From NCBI GenBank assembly GCA_022605955.1, contig JAKCOZ010000012.1, positions 21,981,015 to 22,045,014 of the forward strand: a DNA stretch of 64,000 nt, written 5' to 3'. A model generated the notes under the pieces. The model was not told where the DNA came from and made no database searches. It saw only the letters and a list, made by a program, of their open reading frames with translations. Shown here one piece after another: positions 1-13,400 of the stretch. The DNA is from Rallus limicola (Eukaryota; Chordata; Aves; Gruiformes; Rallidae). Within the stretch, counting starts at the first letter, position 1. Every line of letters starts with the position of its first letter. Position numbers and translations under genes: made by a program.

Positions 1-3000
1 ACATTTTTAATTAAAAAAAAAAAGAAGAGTTTCTTTGCAGGTTGGCAATCACATTGTAAAATGCTTGTCTCATTATTCTGAGATGAAAATTGATTATTAG
101 ACACTGAAGGTGATAGTCTGAGCAGAGCTGAATGCATGATCTAGAGAAAAGATTGATAGACATCCCTCTGAGCTCTGTAGAAAAAGAAGCCTTTTTTGTG
201 TCTTAATTCCAGAGCTGAAATTCTGAACCTAGTGAGGTGACTGTAATTTTTGTTATCTGCAGCATTGTTTGGTTCGGCTTTTTCTAACCTATGAGGGCAC
301 ACAGCAAGTATTTATACTACAAGCAATCCTACTATAATTTGGACAGTTCCGTTCGGAAGATAAAATGCCAGATAAGTCTGTACATATTGAGGAAGGGGGG
401 GAGTTCTTATAAGGTAAAATGTTTGCATAGTATTTGCTTTTTTTTTTTTTTCCTCTGAAGGGGAAGAATGCAATGGCTTAAGATACTTTACTAAGTCCTC
501 AACAGTCATCATTTAGATTCAGACTTGTTATAAACATAAATCCTCTCCCTGATGTGCAGCATTAACACTGCCTGCATTAACTATGGTCTGTTGACAGTTG
601 AGGGATTTGAGACAGAAAATCAAGGCCTTGTCACCATTTCAAATACCGTTGGCCTTCTGACTTGTCCCTGACCTACCTGCATCCTTGTTTCTGCATCTGT
701 TTCAAAAATTACTTCGTCAACTGATTTGCATGAAAGATCCTATGCAACTCATCACCAGGAACAAGGACCAAATATCAGCATATATTAATCAAATACAAGA
801 TTTTATTCAGCATGTGCTGCTTAAATTCAAACCCACTCACAGTGGTAACCCATTCACAGCGAGGTAAAGACATTGAAGTATGAAAATGCCTGTTTAATTA
901 TTTTTGTGGAAAATGATGATAGTCTGAATTACTTGTCTTTGGCATGACTACATGCTTCTACTTTGTGCTGTCTTTGGAGACATGATATGAAAGTATTTTG
1001 TTTCCTTTAGTAAGACAGCAAAAAAATTTATGGAGAGACTTGCAGTTTTGTGGCTTTACATTCAGGTGGCATAGACTGGGTTATCAACTTCTTCTTACTA
1101 CTTGGATATAAACTAAAATCTCTACAGAACTAGGTACTTGTGGCTGAAGCTCCGCTCCTGTAAAAGCTTAATAGTTTGTGTGTACCAAGTTAATAGCAAC
1201 CCTAGACAAGATTCCACTTGCCATCTTTCAAGTTATTCAGTCATGTTGGAAATAAAAAAAAGTGATTCCAGTACCAGAGTACTGAGACTTGAATCTTGCA
1301 AGTGATGCGCACAAAGTGAAATACAAACCAGATACAAGTAATGAAATCAAAAGCCAGCTCAAACTCCCTGTAATTTACAATTGAAATTCAAGAAGCCAAC
1401 AAATGATTATACGGGAAATTTTGGGATTTTTTGGGGCTTGATTTTAAAGTTTTGTTTTAAAAAGATGAAGGTAGCTTCAAAAGTTTAATTCCGAGAATCT
1501 CATTCAAAGCAGTATGATAGAAAGCTACTACTGCATCCTAAGGTAAAGTGGGCTAATTGGAAGAACCCTTGTAGGGCAAAATAATATTATGTCAATACAG
1601 CGGAAGACAATAACTTAGTAATAAGTTGACAGATTCCCATTTAATAAATTTATCTACAATTAATTTTGGGGTGAATGTTGCTGACAGAATCAGTCCAGTC
1701 AACGTATATTTCCAGAAATATGCTTTAACTTTCTTGCACCATTACTTGCATATAGGTGTCACTAAAGGTATGCACTGAGTTATCAGAATCTATTTATTAT
1801 ATTCCTATTTAAAACCTATTTTAATTTATGGTGCACACTATACATAACTCAAATATTAGCAGAGTTTACCATATTCATACATTTTTGGACATTCTGCCAA
1901 CCTGAGAGATTATCAATTGTGATTCAAATTCCAGAAAGAAATTCTCCTTTAAGCTGGATCTCTCAAGTAGTTCATAGGAGTCTGCTGTCTTGTTTTCTTC
2001 CTGACAATAAAAGGTATCCTTCACTACACATTTGGCCTATGAAAATCAGAGTGTTTTTCTTCTATCTGAATTGCAAAATCAGACCTGAAATAAATGTGTT
2101 GAGTAGCCCTTGAGAATAATTTATGCTTTTTTCAAAATGGGCTCACATAAAAAGCCTTCTTGCAGTTACAGACTAAGTGTACTTTGTCTGTTTAATACAG
2201 GGAATTGCTGTTGAAGTCAGCAAGATTTTTTTTATGCCAAAGAACTATAGAACTGAATACATTTTGGATAATTTGACAACTCAAGTAATCGAGTCACTCT
2301 TACGTATATTCAGTTCCTTCCAAACTGAAATGCATTATGACAATATCCTGATTTACTGCATTATAAGATGTTGGAAAAAATTAAGATTCTGGGAAGAAAC
2401 TGTACCATTAAATGCCACCAACGACCTTTAACACTATATGTTGATGGGATGTTATTTTATCTTAATTTTGGCCACAGCAATTCCTTATTAATTTAAAATT
2501 TCCCTTAATTTATAATTTCTTTTGTTTGTTTTTTTTTTCATTCACAGCACTACTAAGTACGGCACATAAGTATCAAAATATGTCTTTTGTTGAGAGGATA
2601 CACCCATTCACACGTAAAATATAGAAAATTCAGTCCAGGACAAGTGATTTTTATTAACCAGTCTAGTCAGTCCCTAAAAAAATCAGATCCTGAAGAAAAA
2701 TAGCATAGCTGCTCAGTGTCTATGAATGATATATTCATGCTTTACTCCAGAGAAAATAAGCTCCAAAGCTCCAAAGTTATGTAGCACGTAGTTAAGTTCA
2801 TCCTCTAGCAAAACCATCTCTCTTCTATGGCCTACTTTACCCTGCGGGGCAAATTTCAGACTAGTAGTTGTGTCTTTACCTAGAAATTTTACAGCTCTAC
2901 TGCCTACAATCTGTCATGCCTCTCTGAGAGCCACCCGTTATCAAGGGTTGTGTAATAGTCTAGAAATATACATATATGCATGCAAACATTTATGTATACA

Positions 3001-4549
3001 TTTGCACATATCTTTTGTTCTATTTTGCTAGACACATCAACAATTTAGTAAACATGGTGATATTAATGATGGCAATAGAATAAGGAAACATAAGAATATT
3101 GTAATTCTTATATTCCCATTTAAAGGAATCCCTGTGATACCATTATGCGATTATAAATACTGACCTTCTTCTCTATTCAGTCTGTGAAACAATCTTTCTT
3201 CAAGCAACTGTACATAGCAATCAAGGTAGAGTTGTACATGTGATAGCTGCTGGCAATTCATGATTAAGATTAGGGTTGGCAAAAGGGCACAGACCTAGCC
3301 AGGAACATAGAGGAGGGGTAAGAACTTTCACTGGTCTTCAAGAGTTAACTAAGGAAAAGAAAATACATCCTATTCTTTAGTAGACAGGCTGAATAGCAAA
3401 ATTAAGAAGAATATGGATTTTACTGTGAATCATGACAAGGCATCCCTCATTTGATCTAGTACTGCTTTGTGTAGACACACTGGTGTTTTCCCTTAAATGC
3501 ACGTAGGCAAGCGGCAGAGTCTTGGGTTTTAAAAGAAATCCTTGTCTGTACTAAATATAATTGGCTAACCCTTTTCATGGGTACACTATGGAGATTCTGG
3601 GTTAAAAAAAGTTGAATGTAGTAACAACTGCTATCAAATAATTGTTTGGCAGTCAAGTAGCCCCTGCCAAGCAATGGAGGGTTTTGTATCTGATGGCTTG
3701 AGCCCTGACAAAGTGAGACACTGCATATTTCAGCTTTGGTGGAAGCTGCCTGGTACCTGGCAGCTCTCAAAATCCAATCTTTTACTGGCAACATCTGTCA
3801 CAGCACTGCATTGCAATGCTAAATAGCATGGCAAGCTTCATCTTTTTACCAAATAGTTAAAAGTTTTGGTAATACCTACGAGTTCAATATTTGGGGTTTT
3901 TCATTGAACACAAGAGCTCGGTGTTGCAGTTCTTCCTCCTTTTCTTCCAGCAAGGTAGAAGATGCTAATGGAAAAAGGCAGAACAAATGGGCTCTTTATT
4001 TTTGCAGGACAAAGAGCATTTAAACTTCATCAGTGGCTCTTTGACTGCCTTCAAAGCTTGTCTCTGACTAAATTAAAGCCTCTGCTAGCTTTTGATTTGT
4101 ACTACACTGTAGGCTTTCCATTGCACTACCAGCTAAATGCATCCAATATATTGTTACCTTACAATCACACAGCTAATGAAAGAAATAATAATTAGTATTT
4201 ACGAAGGGCTTATATTATCACTTGATGCAAAGTGGTGTCTCTTCTCTAAGATCAATTTTTTGTGTGCTACTTTACAGTAGCTCGGAATATGTCCCCTAAT
4301 TCAGTGAGCTAGTTCTGAGAGAAAAGTCTTAACCTCATCCCATATAACCAGGGTAGAACATTTTGAGGTCACTGATAACATGAAATGGTTTAACTGGAAT
4401 TAAAAAGGTTTTGTAAAGTTAGAAAAGCACGATTCCACAGATGAACCAGCAAAATTGCCCCCAAAGCAGGAGACCAGTGATCCCAATCTCACTTAATTTA
4501 AGAGGCACTCCTGTAAAATCTGTGAGGTTATCTGGGTACCAAAAAACTC
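1..4549. other. Non-coding stretch, no gene seen
   Basis: I see no coding gene, RNA gene or recognisable transposon here. Open frames reach about 112 codons (minus strand, 3456-3794) but resemble no protein family and have no splice or promoter context. Visible content is AT-rich sequence with a 14-base poly-T run at 438-451 and a TA/TG-rich patch around 2960-3010 with alternating ATATGCATGC-type words. Base composition is like the rest of the window. Confidence 0.75.
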
Positions 4550-4674
4550 CATCACAACAATACAGAAGAGAGCAGAAAAATGTGAAGAATGCATTTACAT
4601 GGCTCTACCCCATACATATTGGCATTTCTTCATCACAACAATACAGCAACTGGTTAACAGCTAAGCATTTACAT
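4550..4674. repeat. Imperfect local direct duplication, about 80-bp period
   Basis: The 16-base word CATCACAACAATACAG occurs at 4550-4565 and again at 4631-4646. A second shared word, GCATTTACAT, follows each copy (4591-4600 and 4665-4674). The offset is 81 bases for the first word and 74 for the second, so the two copies differ by about 7 bases of net indel and have diverged between the anchors. This looks like a small tandem duplication with later decay. It matches no repeat family I recognise. Confidence 0.6.
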
Positions 4675-4676
4675 AC

Positions 4677-4689
4677 GGGGGGGGGGGGG
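4677..4689 (+). repeat. Poly-G homopolymer (13 G)
   Basis: A run of 13 consecutive G directly follows the second copy of the local duplication. Long G runs are much rarer than A/T runs in this window. The length is likely polymorphic and prone to sequencing or assembly error. Confidence 0.9.
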
Positions 4690-7600
4690 CTGGGGAGTTA
4701 ATGTGTGCCATTAAAATTAAAAAATGTACTATTATCTCTCCCCTTCCCCCACTGCTCTTGCTGCAAGGCTGCCTCCACACTCCTCCTGAGTGAGGAAGAG
4801 TTGTAGCTGTTGGAAGATCTTGACAAAAAAACAGAAATTTTAGGCAATCTTTTAGATGTGAGAGAAGGGTGAACAGTGCTGCTTTACTCCCTATTCTTCC
4901 TTCACGTGACCATAAGGACACAGGTAATAGGTTGGCATTGTTGAATAAAAATGAATGAATCTGCATATTGTCCTTTACACCTGAATTACACCTTTTCTAC
5001 TCATACCAGCATCATCCTTGTTTTCACTGAGGTTGAACTACAGTTTTGAAAATGCTTTAAAATCTCTCATTGATTTTCATTAAAGGAATCCAGATATGAA
5101 CTCTCAAGAAGCTCCCTAATGGTAACTAAAACAATAAGCTTGAAATGCTGTTGCATTTTCTTCTAAGGCAGGGCACTTTACCTCATCTTCAGTATTTAGA
5201 AAATGAGAAAATATTTCAAGGAAATGAGCCTCACTGGAGAGAATATTTCTGCAGCAAGACCAAGTGCCCTTGGTGATGAAAATATCCATGAAAGAATTCA
5301 CCCACAAATGCAAGGCTGCTCCCAATAATTTGTACTTTGAAGAGGGTGAGGACAGAAAGAAAAGATAAAAGTTCTTTTGGACTCACTGGAAATAAAGCTA
5401 GATTGCTGGAGTTGGAACAATAAAACCTATAGAAGCCCTGGTACATACAGAATTAATGTGTAAGGTTATTCACCATAGCCACTTGCTAAAACCATAAACA
5501 CAGGACCAAAGATTCACTGGAGACTAGAAATAAGGAATGGAGAATCTATCGACATGCACTTTATAGAGCAAAAGAACAGCATGTGGTCAGACCCAGTTGA
5601 AGCTATATTTTATCATCTGCTTTATTAATTCATTATTTTATCATTCAAATGGTGAGGTTCAAAGCAACTCATTATTTCATTCTTATCATTTAGAAGCATG
5701 CAATTTGAAAGAGACATTAGGACAGCAGTAAGCCAGGAGACAGGATAAAAGTGTATTAATCATAGATACCAGGTAAAAAACATACATGCTTAGTGTGTAT
5801 GAGAAATCTGAAATGTTTGCTTTGGCACAGCCAAGAGACAAATAATTCTGGGACGTGGCAGAAGGCATTAGTAATCAAGTCAAAATATTAATGGCCCAGA
5901 TGACTTCATTCTCCAGCAGACAGACCTGCTTTTCCAAAACAGTTCTGAACTCACATGTTGCCATATAAAATATATGAATTGAGCAATAAGTGGTAGGAGG
6001 AACCGGCTTGATGCTCCTCTTCCTACTATATTGTATTGCGTACAGTGGAGTATCTGCATTGACTACAAAGCTCAATTAGTTCATGTTTAGATTAGCAGAA
6101 GAACTTTCAGAATAAGGTCCTTCTACATTTGCCATGAACTGGGATGTTGGGCTTGTTATTTAATGAAAAATAAAAATTGATACCTTTAGCTGCCTAAATC
6201 CATGGTTTGGCTAGCAAATAAGGTTTATTATGTAATTTTACCCCTTTTGGAAATTAGGACATTTACTTATTAAAGCATAAATCCTAACTTCTTAAATAGA
6301 AATCCGACTAATCCTATGGGATTGGAATTTCATCTGAAGAGTGGAATTTTTTCAGGCTCTCAAATTACCCAGTTCCACCCCCAGCTGCTGATCTGAAAGA
6401 CTCCTCACCCTTAATCCTGCGCTGTATTTGTTTTTCCAGGTGCAAGGGGTCTCAGATACCTGAGAGTATCTCAAACAGTGTTACACTTCTGGATCTGGAA
6501 CCTGGCCTATGTTAGGATCGGAACACACCCCAGAGAGGGAATACCCTGGATAATGACCTATGATGGCTGCCCATGCTTACAGTCTTTGTATTACCTCTGC
6601 CTAGTACTTCTGGGTGGTTTAAGTGGTATTCTTTTCCCTCTGCCATGTTGGACCAGAAGGAAGCCTTCTACAGGCTGCCTGCCAACAGAGCCTGATAAAC
6701 CATGGACAAGCTATTGCTTCTAGCCACATGTCCCTCCAGCAGACCAAACACATATTCTCCCAAGGCTCTCTGCCCTGTTCCCTCATCCGCCTCATTTGCT
6801 TAATAGCACTCTCAAAACGTTACAAGTTTCATGTCTTACCGCTCATAAAGCGCAATAAAAGAAATAGCACCTATCTCCCAATAACCATGGTGGAATCCTG
6901 TTTATCCCTGCGAAGTATGTTTCAATTTGCTTTTTAAAGTGAATGTTTTGTTCCTAATGATGCCAGGCTAATAATCCTGAAGGTTTATTTTCCCAGGTAA
7001 AGCACTAGAAATGTAACCAAAATGTCTTTATTAAGGCCTTTATTTTGCAATCTTAAAAAAAACCAACCCAAAACCTTGCGAGTGTTTCTGTTGGGAAAAG
7101 GTGAATACACTCACAGCCTTAAGCAGTCTGCAGTTCCCTGAACTACTAATAAACAGGGTTGTTTTTTTTAAACCAGTCACCTCAATACATGCAAATCCAC
7201 AAACAGACATCAAACAGAAGTTTCTTTGGCTTCTATACACTCTGTACTCAAAATATTTCAAATCAGAAGGCTCTACACCTCAGCCCAAATCAGCCCTCTT
7301 CACCTATGAATGCAAGTAAAGAAAATGTATATTTGATCAAGATGCCAGTCTTAGCTCTGATCCCAGACACATCTCCTGCTGTCTAAATTGATTAATGGTC
7401 TATTTTCTGTGAAATTTGCTGCTTAAAAGTTGCAGCTGACAGTTTTCTGAAAGCTGGTGGTTGCCAGCTCTAGAAGGACTTAGTATTGTCAGAGGTCATT
7501 GCACCTGCATGTTTGTACATTCTTCGTGATGTTTTCTCACACAGCACTGACACACCAGCTGCATGTATATGAACAGACATATAATCTTTTGTTTATAAGT

Positions 7601-10400
7601 TTGTTTTTTTTTAAAAAAGGTCTTATCTTCTTGAGCTCTGTCAGTCACAGAAGAGGAGAGAGCAATTTATACCCAAGCGCCTCAAGCATTGCGAATTACT
7701 TCCCCCTCTCCCTTCCTTTTTCTAAACAGATTCTGTGATATACTGAAGCTTGGCCATAAACGTGACTCCTTTGTGTGATTACTGCCAGCTTCTGAGCTCT
7801 GTGTACTAAGGGTGCACCTGAACAATGTAAACCCACTTTAACAATGCATCATGTGTCAGGCTGGAAACATCTCTGTAGCCTCCCTAGCTGCTTCCCTTGA
7901 ACGTTCCACAAACGATTGCATGAAATATTTTCTCTGAAGCTACCAAGGCTGCAATTACTGAGTGGTCTTACTGAAAGCTAGAAAAGAACGTGATAAATAC
8001 AAATTCTTCAAGGATGCAATCCCTTTTAGTTCAAGTTCAGCCCATACTGAAGAGCTTTCCTGGGTTTGGGAGCAAGGTTCACACCAGTCTACAGGATTCA
8101 GTCAAAGGCTTTTTATGCAATAAGGAGGAATACGTGGTCTTACAGGGTGCACACGCACAGATAAGAGGACTACTGAAAATTAATGGAACACATTTCATTT
8201 GGCTTTCAGCTTCAGTTTGTCACTGAAATCCTAAGAAATAAGGCTTTCATTTCAATAACTCTCCAAAGATTGTTTCCTATAGTTCCATGCATGCTGGTAT
8301 TAGCATATTCTAACTTATTTTCTCTACAACATCATTTAGAAAGCTCAGGCAGGTTACCTCAATAGCAGGTGCTGTGCAGCCAGATTTTACCCAAAGAATT
8401 TGAAATCCTGGTTACAATCAAGACAGAGGGAATAAAACAAAGAATTGAGGGAGACAAACTAAAAATTATTCTAGAAAACTTTCCATATAGCTAAGTGCTG
8501 ATCCAACACTTGTAGGTTAATTATTTACAAATCTTACAAGTCGTTTTAAATATGCTTTTAGAGGCAGAATGTAGCACTATCCATCTTCATCAGGTAAAAG
8601 AGAAGCAACCAGGGGAAAAAAGAGAAACTAATGGGGGAGGGAAGTATTCTTTTTCAGTTACTGTGAATTCAGCTTAAAACAAAACACTCTCATAGGATCT
8701 CTGGCATTACTGAGGTATTAGTTTGGACAGATGACAGAATGATAGATAGGTTTTTGATTCATAGAGTTAGTTATTTAAGTTAGTTGCAAATGAAACCAAT
8801 CAAAGATGAGGCCCAGTGGGAAAAGATAAAGCAACCAGGACATAACTCTAAGGAACCCTCACAGAAAGCAGGAAGGCATCACACAAGGAGACCTGAAAAA
8901 GAATCTAAGAGAACAACAAGGGAAGAACAGGAAAAAGAGGAGTCTGCTTTCTTGACAACCATCAACAGGACCAGGGAAAGAACCAAGAACTAATCCTGAG
9001 GTTTTAGCCTCTGGTTTTCATTAACATAATGAAATGTTTTTGTTAACATGAAGGAAATAGTGAGTTGGCATTTAGTCCAGAGCTCCAGAAGAGAAGTGCT
9101 AGCTAACATTTAGAAACACTGTCCATGAGCTCAAGATAAAGAGGATAGTGGGGAAGCTGTGAGAAGGAATTTACCATGTGTCCATGCACAGTTGGAGCCC
9201 TACAGATACCACTTGGTTTGTCTTTGCTTGGTGTTCATATGCCTTCTTCAATCAGCAAGTCAGTCAGAACTCAGCAGACAGCTCTGAGAAAAAACACCCT
9301 CTTATTTAACCGGTTTTGCATGGAAATAAGTGTGAAATGATTCCCCTGTAATAGCTTCTAGGAAAAGAATGCAATTTCTCAGATGTTAATGTGGGTTTTT
9401 GCAAATATTACTATTTATAACCGGGTAAGCACATGAAACTAAGACAAATCACGATTTGGGTCTAGAATCCCTGAAAGGATGTTTTAAAAAACTCTGATAA
9501 AGCTGTTCTCAGAGATAATGTACATAATGTAGTATGTAGCTGCCATCTATTAGCAACAGACTAAGCACGTATAAAACATTCCAGCCTGATCTGACAAATT
9601 ATAAAACAAAGTAAACTAGACAGGTAATTAAAAGTAATAAACCAGTTTTAATTGGTTAAGTAACCATGTAGAAATTCAGCACCAGCAGCAAAGGTATAAA
9701 ACACAGCAACTTGGGTTTTGGTATCGTAGGTATTCCTGATGCTGTTGAGCCACAGTAATTTCTGATACCATAGGGAAGCTAGTGCTTCATTACTACCAAC
9801 GTAGAAATCATTACCACACCTCATTCTGTACACTTAAATAAGATATGTAATATAGATAACTGACATCCTGAACATAGCAGGAAGGTGATTAAATAGCAGG
9901 TACTCAAGAAATATTGCCAATGAGGCCCAAAAGGCATTTTTATTTTTCTTCTGGCCAAGTTATTAAGTGGCCTGATGACCCCATCTCACAGCAATACACC
10001 GTTAAATTTCAATAGGAATGATGACAAGCCTTCATAAATAAAAGCATCTATTTGCTATAGCTCCCATTAAACAATGGCTAGGTAAGGCATTTTCCTAGCA
10101 TGAGCACTGGCAGCTACAACACATGACGACAGAGCTCCAGGAGTCTCATTGGGAAAGACAGTCAGCACGTTACAGAAGAAGTAGATGTTCTCAAAGCTCA
10201 GTAACCTCCTGAAGGCCACCACAAGAGACACGGGAGTTAAAGCTGTTAAATTACATTAAATGTAACACTCTTCCCTTTTGAATCGCTCAGCAGAAATACA
10301 ATAGGAACAGCAGAATTGGGCTGGGTGCAGAAGGTGGGTTTACTGAGAAGCACGAGCGTGATGGGGAATATAATGAGTAACTCCAAAAGCTATTGGCTCA
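4690..10400. other. Non-coding stretch, no gene seen
   Basis: No gene, RNA gene or clear transposon is visible. Contents are short low-complexity patches: an A/C tract at 7055-7075 and an A- and purine-rich patch at about 8820-8960, which gives a spurious lysine- and glutamate-rich open frame. A somewhat GC-richer patch at about 6430-6790 opens two overlapping plus-strand frames of 81 and 104 codons (6478-6723 and 6623-6937). Neither resembles a known family, and both lack coding-like context. Confidence 0.7.
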
Positions 10401-13400
10401 TTAACAATGCCCTACAGGTAAGAATTTTCTGTCTAATAATAGAAGTAGCACAAGCACAGATTCTCAGTATGATCTGAAGCCTGTTTAATGCAACTGCTTT
10501 GGGAATAAGGCTCTTGATTTCTCCCTTTCTCTGTCACTTACATAATTTGGGCACTGAAGTGCTAACTCTATTATATGGTTCGACATGAAAAAAAGAGACT
10601 TTTTTTCCAAGCTTCATTAACATAATGTTGCAAAAATTGGCCTCAACAGAAGCTCAGCCATTTTCCAAGACACTCAATCTCTAACACAATTTGTTACTGA
10701 AAACAATAAGATGCATTTTTGAAAAGCAAAACCAGGATTACAAAATATTGTGTCTGATTCAAAATGGAGAACTTGGCATAACTCATCAAAACAGTATTCC
10801 ACTTCAGCCACTCCACTATATTTAACACTTGCCACAGCACTGCAAGTTCATTGCCATCAGCATTTTCAAAAAAACGGGCTGAGAAAACAGTCCATATTTT
10901 GCTTAGTCAGGTCAGCAACAGCTTCCAGAGATATAAACCATCTAACAGTATACGTAGCTGCCTCTTTCCTTCTGAATGTTGCATTTATGATTTTTTTCCA
11001 GTCTATCCTAAGCAGCATCTAATGAGTATTATAGTCACATACAAGAAGATTTCTTTGTGTTGGAGGGAGAATCCTACACTAGATGTACCTTTTCTTTCCT
11101 GAAGAAACCAATAAATCTATATGAGTTAAGCTAGAACATATGACTGTACTAAAAAAAAAAACACATTATAGTAGTAGATGACATTTTATCAGGTACCCTA
11201 CCATACCCCAAATTTGCTTATCCCAAAATATTGAAACAAATTCAAAAGGATATTAGTGTGAGATCAATGGTTCTGCATCCTAAAAAAATCCTGAGTACAT
11301 CTGCTCTCACAGCAAACAAGGAGTGTATTGTAAAGCAAAGGTATTGCAAACCTTAATCTAATACAAGAAAAAAACCTACCAGGAAAATAAATGATCTGTA
11401 AATGCAAACCCAACATCTTCTGATTATTGAACTCAAGCAAATGTTCCTGTCTCACAAAAAGGTGTTTATACTTCGGGTTTCTGCGTAGCCTCAAATAGCC
11501 AAGGGTTTTCATTTGGGTACGAGTCACATTTTTAATAAGAGAAGAAAAAGGAATCAAAACAATTTTTTATTTTCCAGTGGTTGTGAGATACCAACTGAAA
11601 AAAGATTACATGTATTCTAAACAATTCAAGGCACAGGTGTTTATTATTCATTTTTTTTCCTGAAGGTGCTATTTTTGGCAACATATCTTATTTTTCATAG
11701 GTGCTTGCACTCTCCAGCAGTAAAATAATTGCACTGTCAACAACAGAGATAACACACTGAAAGAATGATGCTGTAGCGGGAATCATGACATAAGTTCTCA
11801 TGTTTCTTAATTATAATTAACAAAACATTTATAACATAGTAGTAAAAAAAAAAGAATTGATAAATCTAAGTGAAAGCCTTATTACCTGATGCAATCTATA
11901 TTTTGAGAAGTCAATATAAATAGCAAATATTGTAATCACTGTGTGATTTACATTCTTCAATGCAAGTTTTCCAGATACAACGTGACACCAAACATCATGC
12001 CTTAACCAAGTATAATTCTGATCTAGAAATAATTAGGCAAGAAGGTGTTACTTACACAACAGAGCTTTGCCTTATGCGAATGCACAGAGCGACAGCTGAT
12101 TACATTAATATCGCCTTCATTTTTACTTCTCTATAGCCTTCTACTCCTTTCATCCTTATGGGTCCTAAACAGTGAATCAGAGCAGGGAGGGTAAAGATAA
12201 CGAAGCCCGTACCTGAATATGCTGGCTATACTGGCATGGTCCATGCTCTTAACCCTTGGAAGCCCAACCAGGAGGTAAAATGCAGTACAGGAAGTTTCAA
12301 AGAAATTACTTGTAGTTAATTAATCTTGTTTGTACCTCATTTGTATTGAGGAAAAGGTAAATAAATTAATGTATTTCAGCTGTGAGACTGGGTTTAAGAC
12401 TCCTTAGCTTTTGAACCCAACATGTTTCCTATGGCAATGACAGGGAAGCAGCAGAAGTTACACAATGGTAACTTACTCACTGCCCAGAATGGATCTGCAT
12501 TTTGGTCTCCAGCCAAAGCTCACATGTTCAGCAGAAGCCTTTTGATAAAACAAGATGTACAAACAGAAGTATCACCTCTAGGACAAGCAGAATGATCCTT
12601 TCTGCTCTAATAAGCATTGGAAAGACTTCATCTAGAGTACTGCCTCTGCTTTTGGACACTACCTTCACTCTCTCTAAAAGGAGAGAGAATTGTTCAGGAA
12701 ACAGCAGCGATGAAAGGGAAAAATGTGAAATAAAATGTTGAAGCTTAGGAAGAGGACATAAAAGACAGGCTCGATAGCACTCTGCCAATATGTAAATTAA
12801 GCCCTCCTGCATGGAAGGCAGTATCAGGAATAAAAGTGAAGGAAGAGAGATTTTGGTTAATAAATAGGAAAAAAAATACATGTATTTATTGACAAGGACA
12901 GTTAAATAGAGGATAGTTAGTTAAATACAGTCACCTCTCTGGAAGTTTACAAAGATGTGTGTTAACATCAGACAACTTCTGAGAGCCTGACTCTTCAGAC
13001 TGGGTCTTTGAGCTAGCATCCAAAAGGGTATGTGTCCCAAAAGCACTGCAAGAGACTTCAGGGTCTGTAACTGACTTAAAGAATATGGGCCATACTTAGA
13101 AACACTATGGAAATCTGGGCATTCACATTTTCAGTTGCAGAGACAGTAATGGATGATGGAGCTTGGGACCAAAAACCATTAAAAGTTTCAAAAAAAGAGT
13201 CTTGGATTGATAGGATTGGGTCAGGTTCACAGTGCTGGCAACCATGCATGTCTTAACAGAAACCTTCTTGCTAGTGTTAAAAAGAAATTTCTGTAAATTT
13301 TCATTATAATTTCTTCAGTAATGTTTTTTCTCCATTCAAATCCTGTCTGCTGATTAATTAAACACCTTAGTATAATCAATTCATAAAATAATATGCCTCC

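Noticed and set aside
8784..8993. 69-codon lysine/glutamate-rich open frame
   Set aside because: An artefact of a purine- and A-rich tract, with no other gene evidence.
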